Source of the DNA: Streptomyces sp. SID9727
Lineage (GTDB): Bacteria > Actinomycetota > Actinomycetes > Streptomycetales > Streptomycetaceae
Direction of reading: 5' to 3'
Length of the DNA: 38,944 bases
NCBI RefSeq assembly: GCF_010550605.1
Contig: NZ_JAAGNI010000181.1
Coordinates: forward strand, 1-38,944
Shown here: positions 1 to 7,350 of the stretch, piece after piece
Layout of the letters: each line of letters opens with the position of its first letter
How positions within the stretch are numbered: the first letter of the stretch is position 1
Notes under the pieces: model-generated
Told to the model about the DNA's origin: nothing
The model's input: the letters and a program-made list of their open reading frames with translations, nothing else
Databases searched by the model: none
Made by a program: the position numbers and the translations under genes

Positions 1-2
1 AG

Positions 3-581
3 GCCGGGGCACGCCCGCGGCGCCGCCGGCGGGGGCCACGGCTGGGGGTCCCCCTGGCCCTGCTCGTCGTCCTGGCCGGGGTGTGGTTCGCGCTGCCGCA
101 CCTGTCCGGGCTGCTCGGCCTCGCCAAGGAGGAGACCGGCGCGCCGGAGTCGATGCCGCCCTCCGCGTGCCACGCGTCGAGCGCGGCCCCGGGGCATGGC
201 GCAGGCGCCGCGGTGGACGGCTTCAACAACCGGTACTGGGCGCCCAGGACCACCGGCGGCGGGGCCGGGGAGTTCCTTGAGTGCACGTTCGACTCGCCGG
301 TCCGGATGCGGAAGATGGTGGTGTTCTCCGGCACATCGACGCGTACGGACGAGTATCTGACCCAGGCCCGGCCGGCCAGGCTCGTCGCCGAACTGACGGC
401 GCGGGACGGCACCAGGAGCACGAAGACGATCCGGCTCGCCGACCAGGCCGGCCAGCAGACGTTCGATCTGCGGGGCTCGCAGACCGTCCGCGTCCGGCTC
501 ACGGTCGACTCCGTGTACGGCGCCGGCAAGGGCCGCCGGGTGGCGGTCGCCGAGGTCGAGTTCTTCGGCCACCGCTCCTGA
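3..581 (+). CDS. Membrane-anchored discoidin-like domain protein, 5' truncated
   Basis: The reading frame is already open at the left edge, so the N-terminus lies outside the window. The visible part starts with an arginine-rich stretch followed by a hydrophobic segment (VPLALLVVLAGVWFALP) that looks like one transmembrane helix with the basic side in the cytoplasm. The rest (about 140 residues) is a beta-rich domain with AVDGFNNRYW near its start and VAVAEVEFFG at its end, the pattern of discoidin/NADase-type glycan-binding domains. In Streptomyces such domains are often the extracellular end of zinc-ribbon membrane proteins, which is an inference here. A GTG at 81 is too far inside the helix to be the start. 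Function unknown; binding of a cell-wall glycan or carbohydrate is the likeliest role. Confidence 0.6.
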   Translation, partial: AGARPRRRRRGPRLGVPLALLVVLAGVWFALPHLSGLLGLAKEETGAPESMPPSACHASSAAPGHGAGAAVDGFNNRYWAPRTTGGGAGEFLECTFDSPVRMRKMVVFSGTSTRTDEYLTQARPARLVAELTARDGTRSTKTIRLADQAGQQTFDLRGSQTVRVRLTVDSVYGAGKGRRVAVAEVEFFGHRS

Positions 582-587
582 CACCGC

Positions 588-604
588 GGCCCGCCGCGCG
601 GGCC
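588..604 (+). terminator. Short GC hairpin after the discoidin-like gene
   Basis: GGCCCG and CGGGCC form a 6-bp stem around a 5-nt loop, 7 nt after the stop codon. No T-tract follows. It may be a weak terminator; in DNA this GC-rich such stems also occur by chance. Confidence 0.3.
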
Positions 605-645
605 CGGCTTGCGGCGGAGGGTGGGGGACGGCAGGGTTCGGTGGT

Positions 646-1098
646 GTGCCCACTCTCCTGATCGTGCATCACACCCCCTCGCCGAACTGCCAGGCCCTCT
701 TCGAGGCCGTCGTCTCCGGCGCGACGACGGACGAGATCGAGGGCGTACGCGTCGTACGGCGCGCCGCGCTCGCCGCGACGGCCTCCGACGTGCTCGAAGC
801 GGACGGGCTGCTCCTCGGCACCCCGGCGAACCTCGGCTACATGTCCGGGGCGCTCAAGCACTTCTTCGACCAGATCTACTACCCGTGCCTCGACACGACG
901 CGGGGCCGCCCCTTCGGCTACTACGTGCACGGCGGCAACGACGTCACCGGGGCCGTGCGCGGCATCGAGACGATCACCACCGGACTCGGCTGGCGCCGCG
1001 CGGCGGACGTCGTGAAGGTGACGGGCGAGCCGGCCAGGGCGGACACCGAGGCGTGCTGGGAGCTGGGAGCCACGCTGGCGGCCGGCCTGACCGGATAG
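646..1098 (+). CDS. Flavodoxin-like NAD(P)H-dependent oxidoreductase
   Basis: This 150-residue protein starts with the first beta strand of a flavodoxin fold (TLLIVHHTPSPN, the FMN phosphate loop). It carries the family motif GTPANLGYMSGALKHFFDQ at about residues 65-83, where the flavin ring and the dimer helix normally sit, and GYYVHGGND at about 97-105, the second flavin loop. Length and motifs fit WrbA/NAD(P)H-dependent FMN reductase-like flavodoxin family proteins. The GTG start at 646 is preceded by a weak purine stretch. The gene stands alone and is convergent with the TetR gene downstream. It is probably a cytosolic flavin-dependent reductase; the substrate cannot be told. Confidence 0.8.
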   Translation: MPTLLIVHHTPSPNCQALFEAVVSGATTDEIEGVRVVRRAALAATASDVLEADGLLLGTPANLGYMSGALKHFFDQIYYPCLDTTRGRPFGYYVHGGNDVTGAVRGIETITTGLGWRRAADVVKVTGEPARADTEACWELGATLAAGLTG

Positions 1099-1205
1099 GG
1101 GACTGCGCGGCGAGCGGCCGGACGCCACGCTGGCCGCGACGACGACTCGTTCCCTCCGTGGATCGGGCCCCGTCCGCGCATGGTGGGACGAGAACGACCC
1201 CGCGC

Positions 1206-1838
1206 CTACGTACCGGACGCGCCGTCGGCGTGGGCGCGCGTCGCCGGCATCGGCCGGTCGGGGGTCCCGGCCGCCCCCGCCCGCAGCCCGTCCGTGACCA
1301 GGTCGAAGAGGCGGGCGGCGCGGGGCTGCCAGTCGCTGTGCGGGTCGAGCTGCCACAGGCCCGCTATGGCGAGGAGGAAGTCGTCCGGGGTCACCCCGGC
1401 GCGTATCGTGCCCGCCGCCTCGTTCGCCGCCAGCAGGAGCGTGATGGCCTCGGTCACCGGGCCGTGGCCGACCTGCGCCAGGCTGCCGTGCCCGCTGGTC
1501 GCGGCGCGCAGGGCGTCCGCCAGGCCCGCCTTCGCCATGGCGTACCGGGCGAGGCGGTCCATCCACTCGCGCAGGGCGCGGTCGGCCGGGCGGTCGGCGA
1601 GGAGCTGGGCCGCCGCGTCGGCGACCTGGCGCATCTCGTACCGGTAGACCTCCAGCACCAGGGCCTCGCGGTGCGGGAAGTTGCGGTAGAACGTGCCCTG
1701 GCCCACGCCGGCCTTCCGGGCGATCACGCTCACCGGGGTGTCCGCGGCCCGGGTCAGCTCGTCGAGCGCGACGGCCAGGATGCGTTCGCGGTTGCGCTGC
1801 GCGTCCGGCCGCGTGGGCGTGCTCCTCGCGTCCCGCAC
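1206..1838 (-). CDS. TetR/AcrR-family transcriptional repressor
   Basis: The 210-residue protein has the TetR N-terminal helix-turn-helix at about residues 15-62 (RERILAVALDELTRAADTPV, then SVIARKAGVGQGTFYRNFPHREALV), followed by an all-helical ligand-binding region. The GTG start at 1838 has a GGGAGG ribosome-binding site 7 nt upstream. The gene is divergent from the molybdo-flavoprotein operon, and the 235-bp gap between them holds two copies of one inverted repeat (1882-1895 and 1910-1931). This is the usual layout for a TetR repressor controlling itself and its neighbour. By inference it senses an aldehyde or aromatic substrate of the divergent enzyme; the inducer is unknown. Confidence 0.88.
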   Translation of the reverse strand: MRDARSTPTRPDAQRNRERILAVALDELTRAADTPVSVIARKAGVGQGTFYRNFPHREALVLEVYRYEMRQVADAAAQLLADRPADRALREWMDRLARYAMAKAGLADALRAATSGHGSLAQVGHGPVTEAITLLLAANEAAGTIRAGVTPDDFLLAIAGLWQLDPHSDWQPRAARLFDLVTDGLRAGAAGTPDRPMPATRAHADGASGT

Positions 1839-1873
1839 TCCTCCCCCCTCCCGAGCCGTGGCCGGGGACGGCC

Positions 1874-1902
1874 TTGCTCGCCGGACAGCCGTCCGTTAGG
1901 TT
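1874..1902 (+). promoter_or_regulatory. Predicted promoter of the molybdo-flavoprotein operon
   Basis: A -35-like TTGCTC (1874-1879) and a -10-like TAGGTT (1897-1902) are separated by exactly 17 bp and point toward the 2Fe-2S subunit gene. The predicted start site is near 1909. One operator copy lies in the spacer and the second begins at the start site. Confidence 0.55.
1882..1895. promoter_or_regulatory. Operator copy O1 (TetR site)
   Basis: CGGACAGCCGTCCG: half-sites CGGAC and GTCCG with a 4-bp centre. It shares 13 of 14 bases with the core of the second copy 32 bp downstream (about three helical turns). It lies between the predicted -35 and -10, where a bound repressor would block RNA polymerase. 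Confidence 0.6.
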
Positions 1903-1909
1903 CGACAAC

Positions 1910-1931
1910 CAAGCGGACAGCTGTCCGCTTG
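1910..1931. promoter_or_regulatory. Operator copy O2, 22-bp perfect palindrome (TetR site)
   Basis: The central 20 bases AAGCGGACAGCTGTCCGCTT are a perfect palindrome, and one more pair extends it on each side. The core CGGACAGCTGTCCG matches O1. It begins at the predicted transcription start of the operon and lies 72 bp upstream of the TetR gene start. A TetR dimer or pair of dimers is the expected ligand. Confidence 0.7.
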
Positions 1932-2073
1932 TCTCCACCGCAGCGCCGGATCAGGCCACTTGACCGACCGGCTCCCGTCGGCCCCCCACCCGCACGCCGC
2001 GCTCGCCGCCTCCCGCACCGGCCGCACACCGTCCCGTGCGGAGCGGTCCAGCACATGCGAAAGAAGGCTGATC

Positions 2074-2631
2074 ATGGCCCCATCGACGTCCAGCGCCGTC
2101 ACCCTGCGCGTCAACGGCGAAAAATACACGCTGACTGTCGACCACCGCACCACCCTGCTCGACGCGCTACGCGAACGCCTCGACCTGACCGGTACCAAGA
2201 AGGGCTGCGACCAGGGCCAGTGCGGCGCCTGTACGGTGCTGCTCGACGGCCGCAGGATCGTGGCCTGCCTCCAGCTCGCGGTGGCGGCCGAGGGGCGCGA
2301 GATCACCACCATCGAGGGCGTCGCGGACGGCGACCGCCTGCACCCCGTGCAGCAGGCGTTCCTGGACCTCGACGGATACCAGTGCGGCTACTGCACCCCG
2401 GGCCAGATCTGCTCCGCCCTCGCGGTCATCGAGGAGCACGCCGCCGGGTGGCCCAGTGCCGCGACCGAGGACGTACGGCCCGATGCCGGGGCACCCGCGC
2501 TCACCCCCGACGAGATCCGTGAGCGCATGAGCGGAAACCTCTGCCGCTGCGGGGCGTACACACAGATCGTCCAGGCGGTCGCCCGCGCCGCCGAGGCCAC
2601 CACCGACCGGTCCAAGGAGCTTGCGGTATGA
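2074..2631 (+). CDS. 2Fe-2S subunit of xanthine dehydrogenase/aldehyde oxidoreductase
   Basis: This 185-residue electron-transfer subunit carries both iron-sulfur clusters of the xanthine oxidase family. The plant-ferredoxin-like cluster ligands are C45, C50, C53 (CDQGQCGAC) and C65; the second cluster uses C104 and C107 (YQCGYC) and C157 and C159 (GNLCRCG). There is no Tat signal, so the enzyme should be cytosolic, unlike periplasmic PaoA. The ATG at 2074 was chosen because AAGAAGG lies just upstream and the family homology starts here; an in-frame upstream extension is not supported. It overlaps the FAD subunit gene by 4 bp (ATGA), so the two are translationally coupled. An insert of about 20 residues (125-145) lies before the last cluster motif. 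Confidence 0.93.
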   Translation: MAPSTSSAVTLRVNGEKYTLTVDHRTTLLDALRERLDLTGTKKGCDQGQCGACTVLLDGRRIVACLQLAVAAEGREITTIEGVADGDRLHPVQQAFLDLDGYQCGYCTPGQICSALAVIEEHAAGWPSAATEDVRPDAGAPALTPDEIRERMSGNLCRCGAYTQIVQAVARAAEATTDRSKELAV

Positions 2632-3620
2632 GGGAGTTCGGATACGAACGGGTCCACGACGTCGCCGGAGCGGTGGCTCTCCTCAGCGGCGACCCCGGCG
2701 CCCGGCTCCTCGGCGGCGGCACCAACCTGATCGACCTGATGAAGGCGGGCGTGGAGCGACCCAGCCTCCTCGTCGACGTACGGGAACTCCCCCTGGACGA
2801 AATCAGCTTCAGCTCCGGGGGCGGCCTGCGCATCGGTGCCACCGTCTCCAACAGCGATCTGGCGGCCCACCCCGACGTACGCCGCCACTACCCGGCCCTC
2901 GCCCAGGCGCTGCTCGCCGGAGCGTCCGGGCAGCTGCGCAACATGGCCACCGTCGGCGGCAACCTCCTCCAGCGCACCCGGTGCGGCTACTTCGCCGACC
3001 TGGCCAAACCCTGCAACAAGCGGGTGCCCGGCACCGGTTGTCCCGCCGTCGCGGGGGACCACCGCAACCACGCGGTCCTCGGCGCGTCGGAGCACTGTGT
3101 GGCCACACACCCCTCCGACATGGCGGTCGCGCTCGCGGCGTTCGACGCGGCCGTCTCGTACGAAACGGCCGACGGACCCGGCGAGTTGCCGATCGAGGCG
3201 TTCTACCTGCCGGTGGGCGACACCCCCCACATCGAGACCGCGCTGCCCGCCGGCTCCGTGATCACCGGAGTCACACTGCCGCCCGTCCCGGCCGCCGCGC
3301 ACTCCCGCTACCGTAAGGTGCGCGAGCGTGCCTCGTACGCCTTCGCGATCGGCTCGGTCGCCGCCGCCCTCGATGTACGCGAGGGCGTCGTGCACGACGT
3401 CCGCCTCGCCTTCGGGGCCGTCGCCTCCCGGCCGTGGCGGGCCCGTACCGCCGAACGGGCCCTGACCGGCGGCCCGGCCGACGGGACCGCGTTCGCCGCG
3501 GCGGCCGACGCCGAACTGGCCGCCGCCCGGCCCCTGCCCGGGAACGGCTACAAGGTGACGCTGATGCGCAACCTCGTCGTCGCCGAGCTCACCCGACTCG
3601 CCGCGGAGGCCGCCCGATGA
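2628..3620 (+). CDS. FAD-binding subunit of xanthine dehydrogenase/aldehyde oxidoreductase
   Basis: The 330-residue protein belongs to the CO dehydrogenase FAD-binding family. The FAD pyrophosphate motif LLGGGTNLIDLMK is at about residues 28-39 and the second FAD motif NMATVGGNL at 105-113. Residues 116-157 carry four spaced cysteines (C119, C129, C138, C157). The pattern RTRCGYF-CNKR-GTGCPA-EHC is the one that holds an extra [4Fe-4S] cluster in E. coli PaoB (YagS) and in the 4-hydroxybenzoyl-CoA reductase beta subunit. This points to the aldehyde oxidoreductase branch rather than classical xanthine dehydrogenase. ATGA overlaps join it to the genes on both sides. It passes electrons from the Fe-S subunit to FAD and on to an acceptor. 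Confidence 0.92.
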   Translation: MREFGYERVHDVAGAVALLSGDPGARLLGGGTNLIDLMKAGVERPSLLVDVRELPLDEISFSSGGGLRIGATVSNSDLAAHPDVRRHYPALAQALLAGASGQLRNMATVGGNLLQRTRCGYFADLAKPCNKRVPGTGCPAVAGDHRNHAVLGASEHCVATHPSDMAVALAAFDAAVSYETADGPGELPIEAFYLPVGDTPHIETALPAGSVITGVTLPPVPAAAHSRYRKVRERASYAFAIGSVAAALDVREGVVHDVRLAFGAVASRPWRARTAERALTGGPADGTAFAAAADAELAAARPLPGNGYKVTLMRNLVVAELTRLAAEAAR

Positions 3621-5743
3621 CCACGACGACCGGTACCACCACCGCCTCCGGGACCGTGGGCCCGGGCCGCGCCCGGGTGGAGGGCCGCGACAAGGTCACC
3701 GGCGCCGCCCGCTACGCGGGCGAGATCCCCTTCGCCCGGCTCGCGCACGGCTGGCTGGTCCTCTCCACGATCGCCCGGGGCCGGATCACCGACGTGGCGG
3801 ACGAACCCGTGCTCGCCATGCCGGGCGTGCTCGCCGTGCTCCACCACGGCAACGCCCCGCGCGTCGACGCCGACTACGTGGGCATGCTCGGCCGCCCCAA
3901 CCCGGTCGTCGGGCTCTTCCAGCACGACCGGGTGCCGTTCGCGGGCTGGCCGGTGGCGCTCGTGGTGGCCGAGACCCCCGAACAGGCCAGGGAGGCCGCG
4001 GAGGCACTGGTCGTCGGCTACGAGGAGGAGCCGCACGACGTGGCGTTCCGCGCCGGCCGCGACGACGCCTACCGGCCCGAGGACTCTCCGAGGATGCGCC
4101 CCGACACGGAGAAGGGGGACGTTCGAGCGCGGATCGACGGGGCCGCCTTCGTCGTGGACGCGGAGTACACGACGCCGGAGGAGCACCACTGCACGATGGA
4201 GCCGCACGCCGCGACCGCCCGCTGGGACGACGGCCGGCTCGACGTCATCGACTCCAACCAGGGCAGCTCCTGGGTGGCCGGGGAACTCGCCCAGCTCTTC
4301 TCCCTGGACCCGGCCTCGGTGCGGGTGCGGTCCGAACACATCGGCGGCGCCTTCGGATCGAAGGGCCTGAACGCCCACCAGGTCGCCGCGGTCATGGCGA
4401 CGACAGCGCTTCACCGGCCCGTACGGGTCGTCATGACACGCCGGCAGATGTTCTCGCTCGTCGGCTACCGCAGCCCCACCGCCCAGCGCGTCAGGATCGC
4501 GGCGGACGCCGAAGGCCGGCTGTGCGCCTTCGACCACGAGGCGCTGAACCTCACGTCCGGCGTGCACGAGTTCATCGAGACGAGCGCCGTGCTCGGCCGC
4601 GTCCTCTACGACGCCGACGCGCACCGCACCCGGCACCGGGTCGTACGGCTCGACGTGCCGACGCCTACCTGGATGCGCGCCCCCGGCGAGGCACCCGGGT
4701 CCTTCGCCATCGAGTCGGCCCTCGACGAACTCGCCGAGAAGTGCGGCGTTGACCCCATCGCCCTGCGGGCCCGCAACGAACCCGCCGCCGGGCCGGTCTC
4801 GGGCCTGCCGTTCAGCAGCCGCAACCTGCTCGCCTGCTTCGAGGAGGGCGCCCGCCGCTTCGGCTGGGCGGACCGCGATCCGCGGCCCGGCCTGCGCCGC
4901 GAAGGCCGCTGGCTGATCGGCACCGGGACGGCCGCCGCCTCCTACCCCTCGGGCGTCGGCCGCTCCACCGCCGCCGTCACCGCCGAGGCCGACGGCACCT
5001 TCACCGTACGGGTCAACGCGGCGGACATCGGCACCGGAGCCCGCACCGCCATGACGCTCGTCGCCGCGGAAGCGCTCCAGGCGGACCCGGACCTCGTCCA
5101 GGTGCGCATCGGCGACAGCGACCTGGGCCACGCGATGATCGCGGGCGGTTCCACCGGCACCCGCTCCTGGGGCTGGGCGGTACGCCTCGCGGCGGCCGAC
5201 CTCCGCGAACGGCTGGCACTGGGCGGCGGCATCCCGGCCGAGGGGATCACCGCCCGCGCGGACACCGCCGACGCCATCGCCGCCCTTCCGCAGCGGGAAC
5301 GGCACTCGTTCGGCGCCCAGTTCGCCGAGGTCGCCGTCGACGTCACCACCGGCGAGGTGCGCGCACGCCGCCTGCTCGGCATCTTCGCGGCGGGCACCAT
5401 CGTCAACCCCCTCACCGCGCGCAGCCAGCTCATCGGCGGCATGACCTGGGGCCTCTCCATGGCGCTCCACGAGGAAGCGGTCCGCGACGCGGCGACCGGC
5501 GGGCACGTCAACGCCGACCTCGCCGGATACCACGTCGCCTCCCACGCCGATGTGCCGCATATCGAGGCGGACTGGGTGGACGACCCGGTGCCCGGCGACC
5601 CCGTCGGCATCAAGGGCATCGGCGAGATCGGCATCGTGGGCGTCGCCGCCGCGATCGCCAACGCGGTGTGGCACGCGACGGGCGTACGCCACCGTGAACT
5701 GCCGATCCGTCCGGACCGCGTCCTGGGCAGGGGGACTCCCTAA
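3617..5743 (+). CDS. Molybdopterin-binding catalytic subunit of xanthine dehydrogenase/aldehyde oxidoreductase
   Basis: This 708-residue protein is the large subunit, close in length to PaoC. The small aldehyde oxidase a/b hammerhead domain is at about residues 15-140 (VEGRDKVTGAARYAGEI), followed by the Mo-cofactor domains. Visible motifs are GGAFGSKG (about 243-250), RAPGEAPG, GSTGTRSWG and the C-terminal GIKGIGEIG, in which E670 is the conserved base that activates the Mo-bound water. It catalyses hydroxylation of an aldehyde or N-heterocycle. The start at 3617 overlaps the FAD subunit stop by 4 bp. No Mo-cofactor insertion (XdhC-like) gene is present in the window. The gene ends 3 bp into the convergent ABC-F gene. 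Confidence 0.92.
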   Translation: MTTTTGTTTASGTVGPGRARVEGRDKVTGAARYAGEIPFARLAHGWLVLSTIARGRITDVADEPVLAMPGVLAVLHHGNAPRVDADYVGMLGRPNPVVGLFQHDRVPFAGWPVALVVAETPEQAREAAEALVVGYEEEPHDVAFRAGRDDAYRPEDSPRMRPDTEKGDVRARIDGAAFVVDAEYTTPEEHHCTMEPHAATARWDDGRLDVIDSNQGSSWVAGELAQLFSLDPASVRVRSEHIGGAFGSKGLNAHQVAAVMATTALHRPVRVVMTRRQMFSLVGYRSPTAQRVRIAADAEGRLCAFDHEALNLTSGVHEFIETSAVLGRVLYDADAHRTRHRVVRLDVPTPTWMRAPGEAPGSFAIESALDELAEKCGVDPIALRARNEPAAGPVSGLPFSSRNLLACFEEGARRFGWADRDPRPGLRREGRWLIGTGTAAASYPSGVGRSTAAVTAEADGTFTVRVNAADIGTGARTAMTLVAAEALQADPDLVQVRIGDSDLGHAMIAGGSTGTRSWGWAVRLAAADLRERLALGGGIPAEGITARADTADAIAALPQRERHSFGAQFAEVAVDVTTGEVRARRLLGIFAAGTIVNPLTARSQLIGGMTWGLSMALHEEAVRDAATGGHVNADLAGYHVASHADVPHIEADWVDDPVPGDPVGIKGIGEIGIVGVAAAIANAVWHATGVRHRELPIRPDRVLGRGTP

Positions 5744-7350
5744 GCACCGAGCCGCACTTCGCGCCCCCGCCAGCGACGCCGCAGCCAGCGGTCGTGGCTG
5801 GCGACCACGACCGCGCCCGGTCCCGGACCCAGTGCCTCCTCCAGCTCGTCGCAGAGCGCGGGGGAGAGGTGGTTGGTCGGCTCGTCCAGCAGCAACAGCT
5901 CCGGCGGGCGGGCCATCAGCAGTGCGAGCGCGAGCCTGCGCCGCTGGCCCGCCGACAGTTGCCGCACCTGCTTGCCCAGGTCCGCCTCGCGCAGCAGCCC
6001 CAGCGAGAGCAGCGGCACCAGTTCCGCGCGCTCGGCGCCCAGCACCCGTACGTAGGTGTCGGCGACGGTACGGTCCGGCCGGGCGAACACGCTGTCCTGA
6101 GCCAGCACCCCGACGGACAGCCCCGGCCGCCGGACCACCTCGCCGAACGCCACCGGACGGCCCGCGAGCACCGCGATCAGCGTCGACTTCCCCGTACCGT
6201 TGCCGCCCGTCACCAGCAGCCGGTCGGACGCCTCGACATCGAGCTCGTCGACGGCCAGCCGGCCGGGGAACCGCACCCCGCGCAGGGACACCAGCGTGCC
6301 CGGCCCGGGCGGCTCCGCCCGCTCCGGGTACCGGAACCGCAGCGGGCTGGGCGGCTCGGCCACCTGGCGGCGCTCCGCCTCGTCCAGACGGCGGGTGGCG
6401 TTGCGCACCCGGCGGGCGATCTGGCTCTGCACCCGGCCGGCCCGCAGCCCGTACCCCATCTTCTCGCTGTCGCGGGGCCCCCGGTCGGGCGCGACCTGGC
6501 GCGCGGTCACCGCGGCCGACCGGCGCAGCTCGCCGATCTCCTCCTGCTCCTCGGCGTACCGGCGCTCCCACCGGGCCCGTTCCGCCCGCTTCTCCGCCAG
6601 GTACGCGCTGTACCCGCCGCCGTACCGTACCGGCCCGTCCACCGCAGGATCGAGGTCCACGAGGTCCGTGCAGACGGCGTCCAGGAACGCCCGGTCGTGA
6701 CCGGCGAGCACCACCGGCCCGGGCATCGCGCGCAGCTGCTCCTCCACGAACGCCGCGGCCTCGTCGTCCAGATGGTTGGTCGGCTCGTCCAGGAGGAGGG
6801 CGGCCGGACGGCGCACCAGCAGCGCGGCGAGCGCCAGCCGGCCGCGCTGCCCGCCCGAGAGCGAGCGCAGCGTCCGCCTGTGCGGGAGCGAGCCGAGCCC
6901 GAGCCCGCCGAGCACGACGGACGCGCGCCGGTCGGCGTCCCAGACCTCCCTCTCCTCGGCCTGTTCGAGCCGTCCGCCGTACGTCTCCAGGAGCCGCGCG
7001 TGCTCCGGAGAGCCCTCCGGCGTGCGCGAGAGCAGACCGGAGAGCCGGTCGAGCTCCGCGAGGTCCGCCCGGGCCTCGCGCAGGGCGTCGTCCAGGACAC
7101 CGGCGACGGTGGAGTCCGCGTCGAACGGCATCTCCTGGTGCAGGAACCCCACATCGGCGGGCCGGGTGACCTCTCCGGCATCGGGCTCGTCCACCCCGGC
7201 GAGCAACCGCAGGAGCGTCGACTTGCCGACACCGTTCTCACCGATGAGGCCGATGCGCTCGCCGGGCGACGCGGTGAGGGACACCCCGTCCAGGACACGC
7301 TTCGTACCGAGGACGCGGACCAGGTCGTGGGCGAGGAGGGAGCGGCTCAT
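5740..7350 (-). CDS. ABC-F ATPase, antibiotic-resistance type
   Basis: The 536-residue protein has two ABC domains and no membrane segments, the layout of ABC-F translation factors. The first nucleotide site has Walker A GENGVGKST (residues 37-45), signature LSGGQRGR and LLLDEPTNHLDD. The second has GGNGTGKST, signature LSAGQRRR and LLLLDEPTNHLS. The charged region between the domains is where ABC-F proteins carry the P-site tRNA interaction motif. It reads most like actinobacterial ribosome-protection proteins of the VarM/OleB/TlrC group, which displace macrolide-, lincosamide- or streptogramin-type drugs; that assignment is from memory. The start overlaps the preceding ABC-F gene by ATGA, so both are made from one message. 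A convergent 3-bp overlap ends it. Confidence 0.88.
   Translation of the reverse strand: MSRSLLAHDLVRVLGTKRVLDGVSLTASPGERIGLIGENGVGKSTLLRLLAGVDEPDAGEVTRPADVGFLHQEMPFDADSTVAGVLDDALREARADLAELDRLSGLLSRTPEGSPEHARLLETYGGRLEQAEEREVWDADRRASVVLGGLGLGSLPHRRTLRSLSGGQRGRLALAALLVRRPAALLLDEPTNHLDDEAAAFVEEQLRAMPGPVVLAGHDRAFLDAVCTDLVDLDPAVDGPVRYGGGYSAYLAEKRAERARWERRYAEEQEEIGELRRSAAVTARQVAPDRGPRDSEKMGYGLRAGRVQSQIARRVRNATRRLDEAERRQVAEPPSPLRFRYPERAEPPGPGTLVSLRGVRFPGRLAVDELDVEASDRLLVTGGNGTGKSTLIAVLAGRPVAFGEVVRRPGLSVGVLAQDSVFARPDRTVADTYVRVLGAERAELVPLLSLGLLREADLGKQVRQLSAGQRRRLALALLMARPPELLLLDEPTNHLSPALCDELEEALGPGPGAVVVASHDRWLRRRWRGREVRLGA

Noticed and set aside
3548..6571. 1007-codon open frame on the minus strand across the Mo-subunit gene
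   Set aside because: It is a mirror frame produced by GC-rich third codon positions; its composition is Gly/Arg/Val-rich low-complexity and no family motif is seen, while the plus-strand gene has full motifs.
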